DNA of 52,810 nt from Verrucomicrobiota bacterium (GCA_018898455.1 JAHIJO010000080.1:1-52810), one strand, 5' to 3'. Shown: positions 42,680 through 51,518, counted from the first letter of the stretch. Numbers and translations: made by a program. The notes: generated by a model not told the origin, from the sequence alone.

Positions 42680-44107
42680 TTAAAACCAGCGCCACCATGA
42701 AGACGCGTTCCGATTAGTGGCAGCGGCCGATCCTGACGCATTATCGATTTGACGCGGCATCGCCGCCGGCAATGCCTTCCATCGTTCCCGCGCGGCCGCA
42801 ACGCGGGGATCCGCCGGGTATTTTTTTTCAAACCGGGCAAAGAATTGCGCAGCCAAGTCCTGAAGGCTCGCGTTCCGATCACACAGCTGAGCCAGGTTCC
42901 ACAGGGCATCAGCCTGATCCGGCCGGCTCAGGTCGGCCTGTTTCACGGAAATCCGGGCCGTATCGAATTCCTCCGCTTCCACGGCCGTTTGCGCCAATGC
43001 CATCTGGGCATCAAACCAGTTCGTTGCCCGGCTGACGGCCTTTTTTAAATAAACCATTGCCTGATCATTCTGTTTATGCTCCGCATAATACAGGCCCATT
43101 TCATAATTCGACCGGGCATCGTCAGCGCACAACACGGTGGCATCCCGGAGCGCCTGATCCTTCAGCATGCCATTGCCGGCGCGTTCGGCCTCGCGGACTG
43201 CTTTTAAATAATTATTAACGGCCGCTTCGCGGCGTCCGACCCGCTCCAGTTTTCTGGCGTTCTCGATAAAATCCGCCGCCGACGGCGGCGGCACCGTAAC
43301 GGACCCGGGCTTGTCCACAACCTCCGGCTTGGGTTCCGGATTCGGAGGAAGGATTGATGCGGGCAAGTCTTGCAATGCCAGGCGGGCTTTGTCGGCCTGC
43401 GGTCCCACCGCTACCAGGCTTAGAAAGTCCTTGAAATGGATTCTGGCCTGGCCCGGATTATTCGTCAGGCGCTGATTGGCAACCGCCAGATTGAATACCG
43501 CCGGCGGATACTCGGCGTCATGTTCCAGCGCCTGTTGAAGAAGCGCAACGGCAGTTTCCACGTTATTCGTCTGAAGCTCCAATAAGGCAAGGGCCGTCAT
43601 CACGCGGGGCGCGCGGGGCGCGCGCGACTGAGCCTCAGCCAGGACCCGACGGGCCTCATCCCATTGCCGGCGTTTCTGATAGATAAAAGCAAGAAATTCC
43701 AGCGGCCGGGTCTCGCGGGACTCGATCAGCGCGGCTTTTTCAAAACAAATGACAGCCTCGGCTTCCTTACCGCTTTCGAACTGGAGCACCCCAAGGTTGT
43801 AGTGGGGCTCCACCAGGCTTGGATCCATCCGCACCGCGTTTTCAAATGCCCGGATCGCATTGTCTTTCTGCTGAATCCGGACATAGGCGATCCCCAGGCC
43901 GTTATAGGCAAGCGCATTGTCCTCGCGGCTGACATTGTCCCGGACCGCTTTCTGAAACAAGCGGATACTCTGGCCGTAATGGCTGCCATCCAGCGCCAGG
44001 AGCCCCTCCTGCAACGCGATCCGATCCGGCCGGCTCCCGCATCCGTTGAGCAGGAGAAGGGCGGCCACTCCCGCCCAGACCATCAACTTCCATCTCTCGT
44101 GCGCCAT
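42680..44107 (-). CDS. TPR-repeat lipoprotein
   Basis: A 475-residue lipoprotein: MAHERWKLMVWAGVAALLLLNGC has a lipobox ending at Cys23. Tetratricopeptide repeats run from about residue 30 to 220, for instance ALAYNGLGIAYVRIQQKDNA, VEPHYNLGVLQFESGKEAEA and YPPAVFNLAVANQRL. More helical repeats are present after a Pro-rich linker (about 265-290), including ARSNYEMGLYYAEHKQNDQA and WFDAQMALAQTAVEAEEFD. TPR lipoproteins usually scaffold envelope complexes in the periplasm. AGAAGGGG before the ATG at 44107 sets the start; a longer frame to 44131 lacks this. It leads the operon with cvpA and dnaG behind a good promoter. Confidence 0.87.
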   Translation of the reverse strand: MAHERWKLMVWAGVAALLLLNGCGSRPDRIALQEGLLALDGSHYGQSIRLFQKAVRDNVSREDNALAYNGLGIAYVRIQQKDNAIRAFENAVRMDPSLVEPHYNLGVLQFESGKEAEAVICFEKAALIESRETRPLEFLAFIYQKRRQWDEARRVLAEAQSRAPRAPRVMTALALLELQTNNVETAVALLQQALEHDAEYPPAVFNLAVANQRLTNNPGQARIHFKDFLSLVAVGPQADKARLALQDLPASILPPNPEPKPEVVDKPGSVTVPPPSAADFIENARKLERVGRREAAVNNYLKAVREAERAGNGMLKDQALRDATVLCADDARSNYEMGLYYAEHKQNDQAMVYLKKAVSRATNWFDAQMALAQTAVEAEEFDTARISVKQADLSRPDQADALWNLAQLCDRNASLQDLAAQFFARFEKKYPADPRVAAARERWKALPAAMPRQIDNASGSAAATNRNASSWWRWF

Positions 44108-44134
44108 GAAACCCCTTCTTTCATATAGCAACCT

Positions 44135-44152
44135 GGAGGGCTTCAGCCCTCC
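44135..44152. repeat. Perfect 7-bp hairpin in the TPR operon leader
   Basis: GGAGGGC (44135-44141) pairs with GCCCTCC (44146-44152) around TTCA. It lies in the leader between the promoter at 44175-44203 and the ATG at 44107, so it would form in the mRNA and might tune translation. Confidence 0.4.
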
Positions 44153-44174
44153 AATTTGCCCGATATGTAGCTAC

Positions 44175-44203
44175 TATATACTCCATCTGATTTTCATTGG
44201 CAA
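44175..44203 (-). promoter_or_regulatory. Promoter of the TPR lipoprotein-cvpA-dnaG operon
   Basis: On the minus strand TTGCCA (44203-44198) is followed after 17 bases by TATATA (44180-44175). Five of six bases match at each element. The ATG lies 68 bases downstream of the -10 element. Confidence 0.55.
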
Positions 44204-44313
44204 TTCACAAAGTAATTTTTTACTTGCGGCCGACGGAATCCGGCGTATATGACTCTAGCTGAATTGCCGGTCGGCCAGGAATCCTGAACAGTTTACCGCT
44301 TAAGGAGTTTACC

Positions 44314-45378
44314 ATGGCAAGGAAAACGTCGCGTGTTATCCGCTTTGGACTGATCGGTTATGGCAAGCATGGGCAATGGGCTGTTGTCCCGGCGATGCGG
44401 GCGGCAGTCGGCGTCAGGCTGGCGGCCGTGGCGGATTTGATGCCGTCAAACCTGGCTTTGCTCGATGATAAATCCATTACCGGATATACGGATTACCGGC
44501 AGATGCTGAAGCGGGAAGAACTGGACGCAGTCTATGTCGCGACGCGGGTGGAGACCCACTGCGAAGCCGTGACCGCCGCGCTCCAGGCCGGCTTGCATGT
44601 TATAACAGAAAAACCAATGGCCACTTCCATCCGCGAATGCCGGCAGATGATCGCCGCGGCGCAAAAGGCCGGCAAACTGCTGGGCGTGGATTTCGAGAGC
44701 CGTTATATCACGGGTTTCCAGCAAATCAGGAAATGGATCGCCGCCGGCCACATCGGACATATCCGGGCAATCCACATCGATAACCTGTGGGACGGGCACA
44801 AGATATGGGGTCCCCTGGGCAAACGCCGCCGGCGCTTTTGCGACAGCTCCGGCTGCTTGGATTGCGGCATCCACAAACTGGATTTGACAAGATACTTCAG
44901 CGGCGGCGGCACTTGGCGCGATATCAAGGCTTTCGGCACATGGTTCGGCGAACACGTAAAATACCCCCCGCATATTGCCATCATGGCATGCCTCGACACG
45001 GGAGTGCTGGTTACACTCAACGCCAGTTTTGCTTTCACTGCCTATATCAAGCGGCGTCTTCAAGGGGTTATCTATGACGGACTCGCAATCCTTGGCGATC
45101 GAGGGGTCATCGTATTGCATAAAGATCCCAAAGGGGAAAAACATCTTGAACTGGCGGGCGAGAAGCTTGCAAAAACAATCCCGTTCACGGAGCACGGCCA
45201 CAGTACCGTGATCACCCTGTTATTGAACGATTTCGCCAAATCAATTCGCGCGAACACATCGCTGCCAGCCGAAATTGCCACCGGCTATGACGGACTTATG
45301 GCCCAGTATTGCGCGGACGAAGCCAACCGCCTGGCCATCAAAAACGGCGACACGGGATTGCTGACACCGGCGAAATGA
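44314..45378 (+). CDS. Gfo/Idh/MocA family oxidoreductase
   Basis: A 354-residue NAD(P)-dependent sugar oxidoreductase. IRFGLIGYGKHGQWAVVPAM is the Rossmann loop (residues 9-28), DAVYVATRVETHCEAVTAAL the conserved middle of the nucleotide domain, and HVITEKPMATSIRECRQMI carries the family's EKP motif with the catalytic lysine near 103. The C-terminal beta-sheet domain includes CLDCGIHKLDLTRYF, with the usual GxH.lD block (G-I-H-K-L-D). Members oxidise inositols, glucose-fructose pairs or other sugars. AAGGAG before the ATG supports the start. It stands alone between the TPR operon and rpmE, so its substrate cannot be read from context. Confidence 0.88.
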   Translation: MARKTSRVIRFGLIGYGKHGQWAVVPAMRAAVGVRLAAVADLMPSNLALLDDKSITGYTDYRQMLKREELDAVYVATRVETHCEAVTAALQAGLHVITEKPMATSIRECRQMIAAAQKAGKLLGVDFESRYITGFQQIRKWIAAGHIGHIRAIHIDNLWDGHKIWGPLGKRRRRFCDSSGCLDCGIHKLDLTRYFSGGGTWRDIKAFGTWFGEHVKYPPHIAIMACLDTGVLVTLNASFAFTAYIKRRLQGVIYDGLAILGDRGVIVLHKDPKGEKHLELAGEKLAKTIPFTEHGHSTVITLLLNDFAKSIRANTSLPAEIATGYDGLMAQYCADEANRLAIKNGDTGLLTPAK

Positions 45379-45447
45379 AAAGACTTGTGTTTTCCCCGGA
45401 AATATGGTTTGCTATTTTGTTTTGAATGAACGAAAGGGAACTGCGCC

Positions 45448-45648
45448 ATGAAGGATAAAATTCACCCCAAGTACGGGGATGCAACTATCGCCTGCATTTG
45501 CGGCAATGTGATCCACACCCGCTCGACTGTGAAAGAAATGAAGACCAATACCTGCTCGGCATGTCACCCGTTTTTTACCGGAACGGCGAAATACATGGAT
45601 ACGGCCGGTCGCGTCGAACAGTTCCACAAACGCTACGGCAAAAAGTAG
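45448..45648 (+). CDS. rpmE: 50S ribosomal protein L31
   Basis: A 66-residue L31, a protein of the large ribosomal subunit near the central protuberance. The family blocks are all present: IHPKYGDATIACICGN, TRSTVKEM and CSACHPFFTG followed by DTAGRVEQFHKRY. Cysteines 16, 18, 36 and 39 are kept, so this is the zinc-binding form, not the zinc-free paralogue made under zinc starvation. A ribosome site (AAAGGGA) is present. The strong terminator at 45665-45699 follows directly, so it is probably its own transcription unit. Confidence 0.96.
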   Translation: MKDKIHPKYGDATIACICGNVIHTRSTVKEMKTNTCSACHPFFTGTAKYMDTAGRVEQFHKRYGKK

Positions 45649-45664
45649 ATATTCGCGCCAGCCG

Positions 45665-45699
45665 GGGCCAGATGGATTATCTCATCTGGCCCTTTTTTT
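45665..45699 (+). terminator. Rho-independent terminator of rpmE
   Basis: GGGCCAGATG (45665-45674) pairs perfectly with CATCTGGCCC (45683-45692) around eight bases and is followed by seven T (45693-45699), 17 bases after the L31 stop codon. This is the clearest terminator in the window. Confidence 0.92.
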
Positions 45700-45702
45700 C
45701 TA

Positions 45703-45918
45703 TGGAGTGCGGGAGCCGGCGCTTCCGCTTTATGGCGAGCTGCATGCCATTTGCTTTCCGTGAAATTTACCCGCCATGCCATAGGCAGGCAAGCCTTTGG
45801 CGGTGCCAGAGCTTGCACGCCTTCGGCGTGGCGACCAGGGCCATCGCTTCACGGTGGTCATGCTGTAGGCGGATCCGCCTAAGGCGGAAAAAGCGGTAGC
45901 GCTGGCTACCGCACTCCA
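45703..45918. mobile_element. MITE-like element with 29-bp imperfect terminal inverted repeats
   Basis: The left end (45703-45731, TGGAGTGCGGGAGCCGGCGC...) and the right end (45890-45918, reading ...GCTGGCTACCGCACTCCA) are inverse copies with 26 of 29 positions matching. The 216-base element has no open frame of interest and contains internal palindromes such as GGCGGATCCGCC. It sits between the rpmE terminator and prfA. The size, ends and lack of coding capacity are those of a miniature inverted-repeat transposable element mobilised in trans. I see no clear target-site duplication. Confidence 0.65.
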
Positions 45919-45979
45919 AAGTCGGACAACCCGAATAGTCACCAATTGTTGTCCTTGGTTTTTTCGAAAAGAGGACGTT

Positions 45980-47092
45980 ATGATCGATCAGGCATTTGTG
46001 GACGCCACCGCGGCCCGGTTTGCGGATTGCGAGTCGCGCCTCTCGGCGGCGGCCACGGAAAACCCGCGTCAACTCAAGGACTTGACCCGGGAATATACCC
46101 GCCTGAAAAAACTGCTGGAAAAATCCGCCCAGCTGATGAAACTTAAAGACGATCTGCAGGAACACCGGGCCTTCCTGACGGCGGAAATCGTCGATCCGGA
46201 TTTGAAAGGCCTGGCCCAGGAAGAACTCGCCCTCCTTGAAAAACAAATCCCGGAATTGGAACGGGGCTTGATGATCGCCCTGCTACCCCCCAACCCGAAT
46301 GAAAGCCGCAATACCATCATGGAAATCCGGGCCGGCACGGGCGGGAACGAGGCGGCCCTGTTCGCCGGCGATCTCGCCCGCATGTACACGCGGTACGCCG
46401 AAACGCAGGGGTGGCAAGTTGAATTCATCGACTCCAGCCCCTCGGAAGTGGGCGGTTACAAGGAAGTGATTTTCTCCATCCAGGGCGACCATGTCTATCG
46501 CATCCTGCAGTTTGAAGGCGGGACCCACCGGGTCCAGCGGGTTCCGGTGACGGAATCACAGGGGCGAATTCACACCTCAACAGCCACCGTGGCCGTGCTG
46601 CCGGAAGCTGAAGACTTGGACGAAATCGAAATCACGCCCGAGGACTTGCGCGTGGACGTCTATCGGGCTTCGGGAGCGGGCGGCCAGCATGTCAACAAGA
46701 CCGACTCCGCCGTCCGGCTGACGCACCTTCCCTCGGGCCTGGTGGTCGCCAGCCAGGAGGAGCGGTCCCAGCACAAGAACCGCGCCAAGGCAATGCGGGT
46801 GCTCCGCTCGCGCCTGCTGGATTTACAGCGCCGGCAGAACGAAACCGAGATGGGCGCCGCGCGCCGGTCCCAGATCGGAAGCGGCGACCGCAGTGAACGG
46901 ATTCGCACGTACAATTTCCCCCAGAACCGGCTCACGGATCACCGGATTAATTTCACCCTCTATAATCTGGAAGCCGTCATGGAAGGCGGACTGGACCCGA
47001 TATTGAAGGCGCTGTATGATAACGACACCGCGGAACGGCTGCGGCGGATTAACATAACCCCGGAGAGTAGTATCCTGTCGCCAACGGCATGA
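45980..47092 (+). CDS. prfA: Peptide chain release factor 1
   Basis: RF1 ends translation at UAA and UAG codons. The catalytic GGQ loop [18 protein letters not shown] is near residue 234, and the stop-codon recognition block [19 protein letters not shown] carries the PxT tripeptide of RF1 (RF2 has SPF). The N-terminal helical domain and the C-terminal [18 protein letters not shown] block complete the family. The length of 370 residues is slightly above the usual 360. AGAGGA seven bases upstream fixes the start. In most bacteria prmC follows directly; here a NanA-like gene and an epimerase fragment lie between them. Confidence 0.96.
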   Translation: MIDQAFVDATAARFADCESRLSAAATENPRQLKDLTREYTRLKKLLEKSAQLMKLKDDLQEHRAFLTAEIVDPDLKGLAQEELALLEKQIPELERGLMIALLPPNPNESRNTIMEIRAGTGGNEAALFAGDLARMYTRYAETQGWQVEFIDSSPSEVGGYKEVIFSIQGDHVYRILQFEGGTHRVQRVPVTESQGRIHTSTATVAVLPEAEDLDEIEITPEDLRVDVYRASGAGGQHVNKTDSAVRLTHLPSGLVVASQEERSQHKNRAKAMRVLRSRLLDLQRRQNETEMGAARRSQIGSGDRSERIRTYNFPQNRLTDHRINFTLYNLEAVMEGGLDPILKALYDNDTAERLRRINITPESSILSPTA

Positions 47093-47116
47093 TCTATTTT
47101 AGATAAAGGAAAATCA

Positions 47117-48040
47117 ATGGAAATACGTCTGCACCTCTCCGGACTGATCGCGGCCCCTTTCTCTCCTATGCATGAAGATGGCCGGATTGATCTGGCCGCA
47201 ATCGAGCATTATGCCCGATTGCTGGCGGAGGCCGGCGTAATGGGCGCGTTTGTGTGCGGGTCCACCGGCGAATCGCATTCGCTGAGCACCCAGGAACGCA
47301 TGCAAATCGCGGAAAGCTGGATGAAGGCGGCAGGCCCGAATCTGGCGGTCATTATTCAGGTCGGGCATAACAGCCTGCCGGAAGCGCGGGCCCTGGCGGC
47401 ACATGCCCAACGGATCGGCGCCGGCGCCATATCCGCCATGGCGCCCAGTTACTTCAAACCCGCCTGCGTTGACGATTTGATCGATTTTTTCGCGGAGATT
47501 GCCGCTTCAGCCCCGATCTTGCCGTTCTTCTTTTACGATATTCCGAGCATGACCGGCGTGAACGTGTCTGCCCGGGAGATTCTGGAGAAAAGCGCGGAGC
47601 GGATTCCCACTCTGGCAGGCATTAAATTCACTAACCCCAATCTGATGGCTCTTCAGGAGTGCCTGGCCTTCCGCAGCAACGATTTCACCATCCTGTTCGG
47701 CATAGACGAAATCCTGCTCAGCGGACTGGTTTTCGGCTGTCCCGGCGCTGTGGGCAGCACGTATAATTACGCGGCACCTGTATATCATCGCATTATCCGA
47801 GCGTTTCAGTCCGGAGATATGGCCGCCGCGCGAAGAGAACAGCTGAAAAGCGTTGAATTGGTGCATAGCCTGCACGAATTCGGAGGTTTGCGGGCCGGCA
47901 AAGCGATCATAGCCATGATGGGAATGGATTGCGGTCCGGTTCGTTTACCCTTGCGGCGGATGACCGTCGACGAAACCCGCGCGCTGTATGATCGCATTCA
48001 TCATCTTGATATTTTCTCCCGTCCGTTGACCCGGCCATAA
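47117..48040 (+). CDS. DapA/NanA-family aldolase, N-acetylneuraminate lyase-like
   Basis: A 307-residue class I aldolase of the DHDPS/NAL superfamily. GAFVCGSTGESHSLSTQER has GSTGE, as in sialate lyases (DapA has GTTGE). FFFYDIPSMTGVNVSAREIL supplies the active-site tyrosine (YDIPSMTGV), and LAGIKFTNPNLM the Schiff-base lysine (near 174) in a GIKFTN setting like animal and bacterial NAL. The reaction would split N-acetylneuraminate into N-acetylmannosamine and pyruvate. A truncated N-acylglucosamine 2-epimerase gene follows 40 bases later, which is the next enzyme of the same pathway. AAAGGA supports the start. It is inserted between prfA and prmC. Other 2-keto-acid aldolase substrates remain possible. 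Confidence 0.82.
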   Translation: MEIRLHLSGLIAAPFSPMHEDGRIDLAAIEHYARLLAEAGVMGAFVCGSTGESHSLSTQERMQIAESWMKAAGPNLAVIIQVGHNSLPEARALAAHAQRIGAGAISAMAPSYFKPACVDDLIDFFAEIAASAPILPFFFYDIPSMTGVNVSAREILEKSAERIPTLAGIKFTNPNLMALQECLAFRSNDFTILFGIDEILLSGLVFGCPGAVGSTYNYAAPVYHRIIRAFQSGDMAAARREQLKSVELVHSLHEFGGLRAGKAIIAMMGMDCGPVRLPLRRMTVDETRALYDRIHHLDIFSRPLTRP

Positions 48041-48079
48041 ACTGCCGGACGCAGGTTTAACTGAAACGCGAGCAGGATT

Positions 48080-48388
48080 ATGGAAACGACGACGACCGCG
48101 ACTTCACCCGCCCCACTGGATGCCGGACGCAGGAACCAGTTGTTGGCCTTGTACCGGGACGGCCTGTTGAACGACACCCTCCTCTTCTGGATCAACCATG
48201 CCGTGGACTGGAAATGCGGCGGTTTCTTCTTCTGCCTGAACCGCGACGGAACGGACATGGACGCCGTGGCGGAGATATCCATGTTTCACATCGTCCCGAA
48301 ATTAGAGCCGGCATCACTTCGTGTGCTTCGTGGTAAAAGTTCCATCAGTATTATCCCATGTCATTCACGCTTCATCATCCAGCAATAA
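48080..48388 (+). pseudogene. Truncated N-acylglucosamine 2-epimerase (AGE)
   Basis: The first 63 codons read as the N-terminus of an AGE/renin-binding-protein family enzyme: LLALYRDGLLNDTLLFWINH then GGFFFCLNRDGTDMDA (family: L...Y.dgLl.d.lpFW...s.D.e.GGff.cLdrdG). The match stops near 48269; the rest up to the stop at 48388 is unlike the family. A full enzyme is about 400 residues, so over 330 are missing. The (alpha/alpha)6 barrel cannot form, and the gene is a remnant. It overlaps the start of prmC by 31 bases in another frame. It would have interconverted N-acetylmannosamine and N-acetylglucosamine downstream of the NanA-like lyase. Confidence 0.72.
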
Positions 48389-49230
48389 TTCACGAAGCGC
48401 TCCGGCAGGCCACGGCCTTCCTCGAAGAACACGGCATCGAGGAGTCCCGGCTGACCGGCGAATGGCTTCTCAGTCATGAACTGGGATGTGCCAGGCTGGA
48501 ACTGGCCTTGCGCCATCAGGAACCTCTATCTCCCCTGTCCAACCGAACTTTCCAGCACCGGATCAACCGGGCGGCCATGGGCGAACCGGTGCAATATATC
48601 CTGGGAACGGCCGAATTCATGGGACACGCGTTCCGGGTAGACCGGCGCTGTTTGATTCCGCGTCCGGAAACTGAACGTCTGGCGGAATGGGTTCTCGGCT
48701 TCGATCCCCTCTGGAACGCTGGGGACCCGGCTCTGGCCGACGTGGGAACTGGCAGTGGGTGTCTTGCCATTTCGCTGGCGCTGGCACGGTCGAAGGGCCA
48801 TTACCTGGCCACCGACACCAGCGCAGCGGCCCTGGCGCTGGCACGGGAAAACGCGGCGCGGCACGGCGTTTCCGCTCGCATCCGTTTCATTGCCTGCGAT
48901 CTGTTGTCGGCCGCAACACCCGCAAGCCTGGCGGCAGTGGTGTCTAATCCGCCCTATATACGCACAACGGACTGGGCACGCCTGGATCGGAACGTACGAA
49001 ATTTTGAACCGTGCGCCGCGTTGGTGGGCGGCCCCGACGGCCTGACGATTATCCGGCGGCTCATGACACAGGCATTGCAGGCGCTTAAGCCCGGCGGTGT
49101 GTTCTTTCTGGAAATCGGCGCAGACCAGGGGGCGGCCGTCCTGGAACTGGCGCAGGCGGCCGGATTCCGTGAAAGCCAATTGCGGCCGGACCTTGCCGGC
49201 AAAGATCGGATGGTGCGGGCGGTAAAATGA
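48358..49230 (+). CDS. prmC: Release factor glutamine methyltransferase (PrmC/HemK)
   Basis: PrmC methylates the glutamine of the GGQ loop of RF1 and RF2. The N-terminal helical domain is followed by an AdoMet-dependent Rossmann domain: LIPRPETERLAEWVL, then LADVGTGSGCLAISLAL (AdoMet loop), IRFIACDLL and the signature VVSNPPYIRTTDW (NPPY near 197) that holds the target glutamine. The start at 48358 has no ribosome site and lies within the epimerase remnant, so translation may depend on upstream ribosomes. The separation from prfA by two genes is unusual. Confidence 0.93.
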   Translation: MSFTLHHPAIIHEALRQATAFLEEHGIEESRLTGEWLLSHELGCARLELALRHQEPLSPLSNRTFQHRINRAAMGEPVQYILGTAEFMGHAFRVDRRCLIPRPETERLAEWVLGFDPLWNAGDPALADVGTGSGCLAISLALARSKGHYLATDTSAAALALARENAARHGVSARIRFIACDLLSAATPASLAAVVSNPPYIRTTDWARLDRNVRNFEPCAALVGGPDGLTIIRRLMTQALQALKPGGVFFLEIGADQGAAVLELAQAAGFRESQLRPDLAGKDRMVRAVK

Positions 49231-49601
49231 TCCATTATTAACCTTCCCATAATAATCCGGATGATATCGGATGAAGTAGAAGCGGCTTCCAGCCGCAGGT
49301 CTAGCGCCACGCAAGATCATTTATCACGCCTCCAGCGTGATCTTCATCGTCCGCCACGGACGGGCCACACATATGTTGCCAGCACAAGTCCATAAGCGTG
49401 CGGCCTAAGGTCAGCCGCGGCGCCCCCCTAGGGGGGGCGGAAAGGAGGGGAAGAACTACACCCCCCCCCTTCTCCAAGCCATAGCTTGATGTCTTAAGCA
49501 TGAGTGTAACTAACAAAAAGGTGTCAAACGGAAATCAGGATGTGACAATTGTATTCATCCGCCTGGCTATGCTATTATAAATAAACGTTGGGAGAACACT
49601 T
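49231..49601. other. Non-coding gap with hairpins and a promoter
   Basis: No gene supported. It holds a GCGGCT/AGCCGC hairpin (49282-49296), a GC-rich hairpin of C and G runs near 49420-49440 (CGCCCCCC/GGGGGGCG), and several homopolymer C runs. Near its right end a TTGTAT-18-TATTAT promoter feeds the MBL-kinase pair. Confidence 0.5.
49549..49578 (+). promoter_or_regulatory. Promoter of the MBL hydrolase-kinase pair
   Basis: TTGTAT (49549-49554), an 18-base spacer and TATTAT (49573-49578). The start point near 49585 gives a very short leader before GGAG at 49591-49594 and the start codon at 49602. Confidence 0.5.
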
Positions 49602-50423
49602 TTGGCCATGAATTGCTTCACCATTCACGGAGCGCGGGGCACCATGCCGGTGGCCGGTAAGAATTTTTCACGGTATGGCGGTAATACCACCTGTTTCAGC
49701 CTGAAAACCCGGCAGGGCTTGATTGTGGTGGACGCCGGAACAGGGATTAATGCGCTCTCCGATTGCCTGGCCAAGGCCAAAACACTCCCCCCAACAACGT
49801 TATTGTTCACCCACTTTCACCTGGATCATGTCATCGGGTTACCACTCTTTAAGCCGCTCTACCGGCCTCAGTCGCGGATCACCTTGATGGCCGATCCCGG
49901 ACGGTCTGATGACTGGGCACGATCGTTAAAAACCCTGGTCGGTACCCCCTACTGGCCGGTCCGCCTGACGCACTGCGGCGCCCGCCTTAGTTTCCAGGAT
50001 CTACCGTCAACCCGGATGCCGCTTCAACTTTATGGGATTCGCGTCTCCTGGTGCCCGGTCTGGCATCCCCAGCAGTGTCTGGCCTATCGCTTTGACGTCC
50101 CAGGCCAATCCATCGTCATCGCGACGGATCACGAATGCGGTCGTCAGCGCAGGCTGGACGATTGTTTTCTCCAATTCTGCCGCGGAGCGACGACCTTAAT
50201 CGTTGACGCCCAATATACCCCGCGGGAACAGGCGGCCCATCGCGGCTGGGGTCACGGCACTTGGCAGGACGCTGTCCGGATCGCCCGGGAAGCCGGCATC
50301 GAGGAACTTGTTTTGACACACCATGACCGGTATCGGACCGATACGCAAATCGACACCCTGGTCAGGGAAGCCCGCCGGTATTTTTCCCGAACCTATGCCG
50401 CCCGCGAGGGCATGATCCTGTAA
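49602..50423 (+). CDS. MBL-fold metallo-hydrolase
   Basis: A 273-residue metallo-beta-lactamase-fold protein. The metal site LLFTHFHLDHVIGLPLF has HxHxDH at residues 71-76, VSWCPVWHP gives a further His, IATDHECG the bridging Asp, and LTHHDRY the C-terminal His. YGGNTTCFSLKT near 25 is the usual strand start in phosphodiesterase-like members, as in PhnP or RNase Z relatives. The start TTG at 49602 has GGAG seven bases upstream; the ATG at 49608 is the alternative with poor spacing. The kinase gene begins ten bases after its stop, so the two are co-transcribed. Substrate unknown; a cyclic nucleotide or phosphodiester is plausible. Confidence 0.86.
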   Translation: MAMNCFTIHGARGTMPVAGKNFSRYGGNTTCFSLKTRQGLIVVDAGTGINALSDCLAKAKTLPPTTLLFTHFHLDHVIGLPLFKPLYRPQSRITLMADPGRSDDWARSLKTLVGTPYWPVRLTHCGARLSFQDLPSTRMPLQLYGIRVSWCPVWHPQQCLAYRFDVPGQSIVIATDHECGRQRRLDDCFLQFCRGATTLIVDAQYTPREQAAHRGWGHGTWQDAVRIAREAGIEELVLTHHDRYRTDTQIDTLVREARRYFSRTYAAREGMIL

Positions 50424-50433
50424 CAGGCCCGCC

Positions 50434-51462
50434 ATGACCACCAACCCGATTCCCGAAAGATCATTCATCATTAACGATTCCACTCAACTGGTCATCACCA
50501 GGAAAATTGCGGAAGGTGGCATGGGCGCCGTCTATGAAGCTCGGCAAATCGGCGTGGAAGGCTTTGAAAAAACCGTCGCGATCAAAACAATGTCGGACAA
50601 CCTGACCCACGCCCGCAAACAATACGCGGAATTATTTATTGCCGAAGCCAAACTTGTCGCCGATCTGGTGCATGAGAACATCGTCCAGATTTATCAACTG
50701 GGTCGTTCCTCCTCCGGCTATTACATCGTTATGGAATATGTTCACGGGCTTTCTCTGGCCCAGTTTATCGACCATCATCGGACGCTGAATCTGCCGCTGG
50801 CGGTAGAACTGGCCGTGCATATCATCAGCCGGATTGCCCGCGGACTCGCCTATGCCCATCAACGTCAGGATGCGGCGGGAGTTCCCCTGGAAATTGTTCA
50901 CCGGGACGTCTGTCCCAACAACATCCTGATCACGACGGAAGGACTTCCGAAACTGGCCGACTTCGGCGTGGCCAAGGTGACCAAACGCCTTGTGCTTGGC
51001 GACGGATCCTTCGTTGGAAAACTGCTGTATATGGCGCCGGAGCAGGCCTTGAAACAACACGTTGATTTTCGGGCGGACATGTATTCGTTGGGCGCCGTTT
51101 TATTCGAACTGCTGACTTTTGAAACCATACGACCCGCGGAGATCAATTTCCGGGCCGCCGACGCCAGGGAATGGGTTGCTCAACCCATTCCCTGGCACTT
51201 CCTGCCGCAAGGCCTATCGGGCGATCTGGCGGCCATCCTGAATAAAATGCTGGCATTCACCCCAGGCGACCGTTACCAGGACACGGATCATCTGGCACGC
51301 GACTTGGAATATTTCATTTACAAGGACGGGTATGGCCCCACAATTCAGACCATGGAGGAGTATCTGCGTCGGCATTTTCACTACCTGTATGCGATCGATC
51401 CGGAACGCCTCGCTCCGGGGCTCAACACCCAGATCACACTGGTAAAGTCGTTCCTATCATGA
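50434..51462 (+). CDS. Soluble Ser/Thr protein kinase
   Basis: A 342-residue single-domain kinase. The glycine loop is IAEGGMGAVYEA (26-37), the ATP lysine is in VAIK (K51), and the magnesium-binding motif is LADFGVAK near 175. The catalytic loop reads HRDVCPNN near 156, with Cys replacing the Lys of HRDLKPxN. Variants HRDVSPxN are known in PVC and myxobacterial kinases, so the change may be tolerated, but Cys at this place is notable. MAPEQ closes the activation segment. There is no transmembrane helix or sensor domain. It follows the MBL hydrolase by ten bases and may control it or be controlled with it. The PP2C at 16707 is a plausible opposing phosphatase. Confidence 0.9.
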   Translation: MTTNPIPERSFIINDSTQLVITRKIAEGGMGAVYEARQIGVEGFEKTVAIKTMSDNLTHARKQYAELFIAEAKLVADLVHENIVQIYQLGRSSSGYYIVMEYVHGLSLAQFIDHHRTLNLPLAVELAVHIISRIARGLAYAHQRQDAAGVPLEIVHRDVCPNNILITTEGLPKLADFGVAKVTKRLVLGDGSFVGKLLYMAPEQALKQHVDFRADMYSLGAVLFELLTFETIRPAEINFRAADAREWVAQPIPWHFLPQGLSGDLAAILNKMLAFTPGDRYQDTDHLARDLEYFIYKDGYGPTIQTMEEYLRRHFHYLYAIDPERLAPGLNTQITLVKSFLS

Positions 51463-51489
51463 GCGCCTCGTTCAAGGCTGTGACCCGAC

Positions 51490-51518
51490 TTGACAGGCTT
51501 GGAATTTTTCGCCATAGT
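51490..51518 (+). promoter_or_regulatory. Promoter of the M42 peptidase gene
   Basis: TTGACA (51490-51495), a 17-base spacer and CATAGT (51513-51518). A CGGCAA/TTGCCG hairpin (51544-51557) lies in the leader before the ATG at 51589. Confidence 0.5.

Noticed and set aside
49301-49516. Minus-strand frame after prmC
   Set aside because: Consists largely of homopolymer runs and hairpins; no family resemblance or ribosome site.
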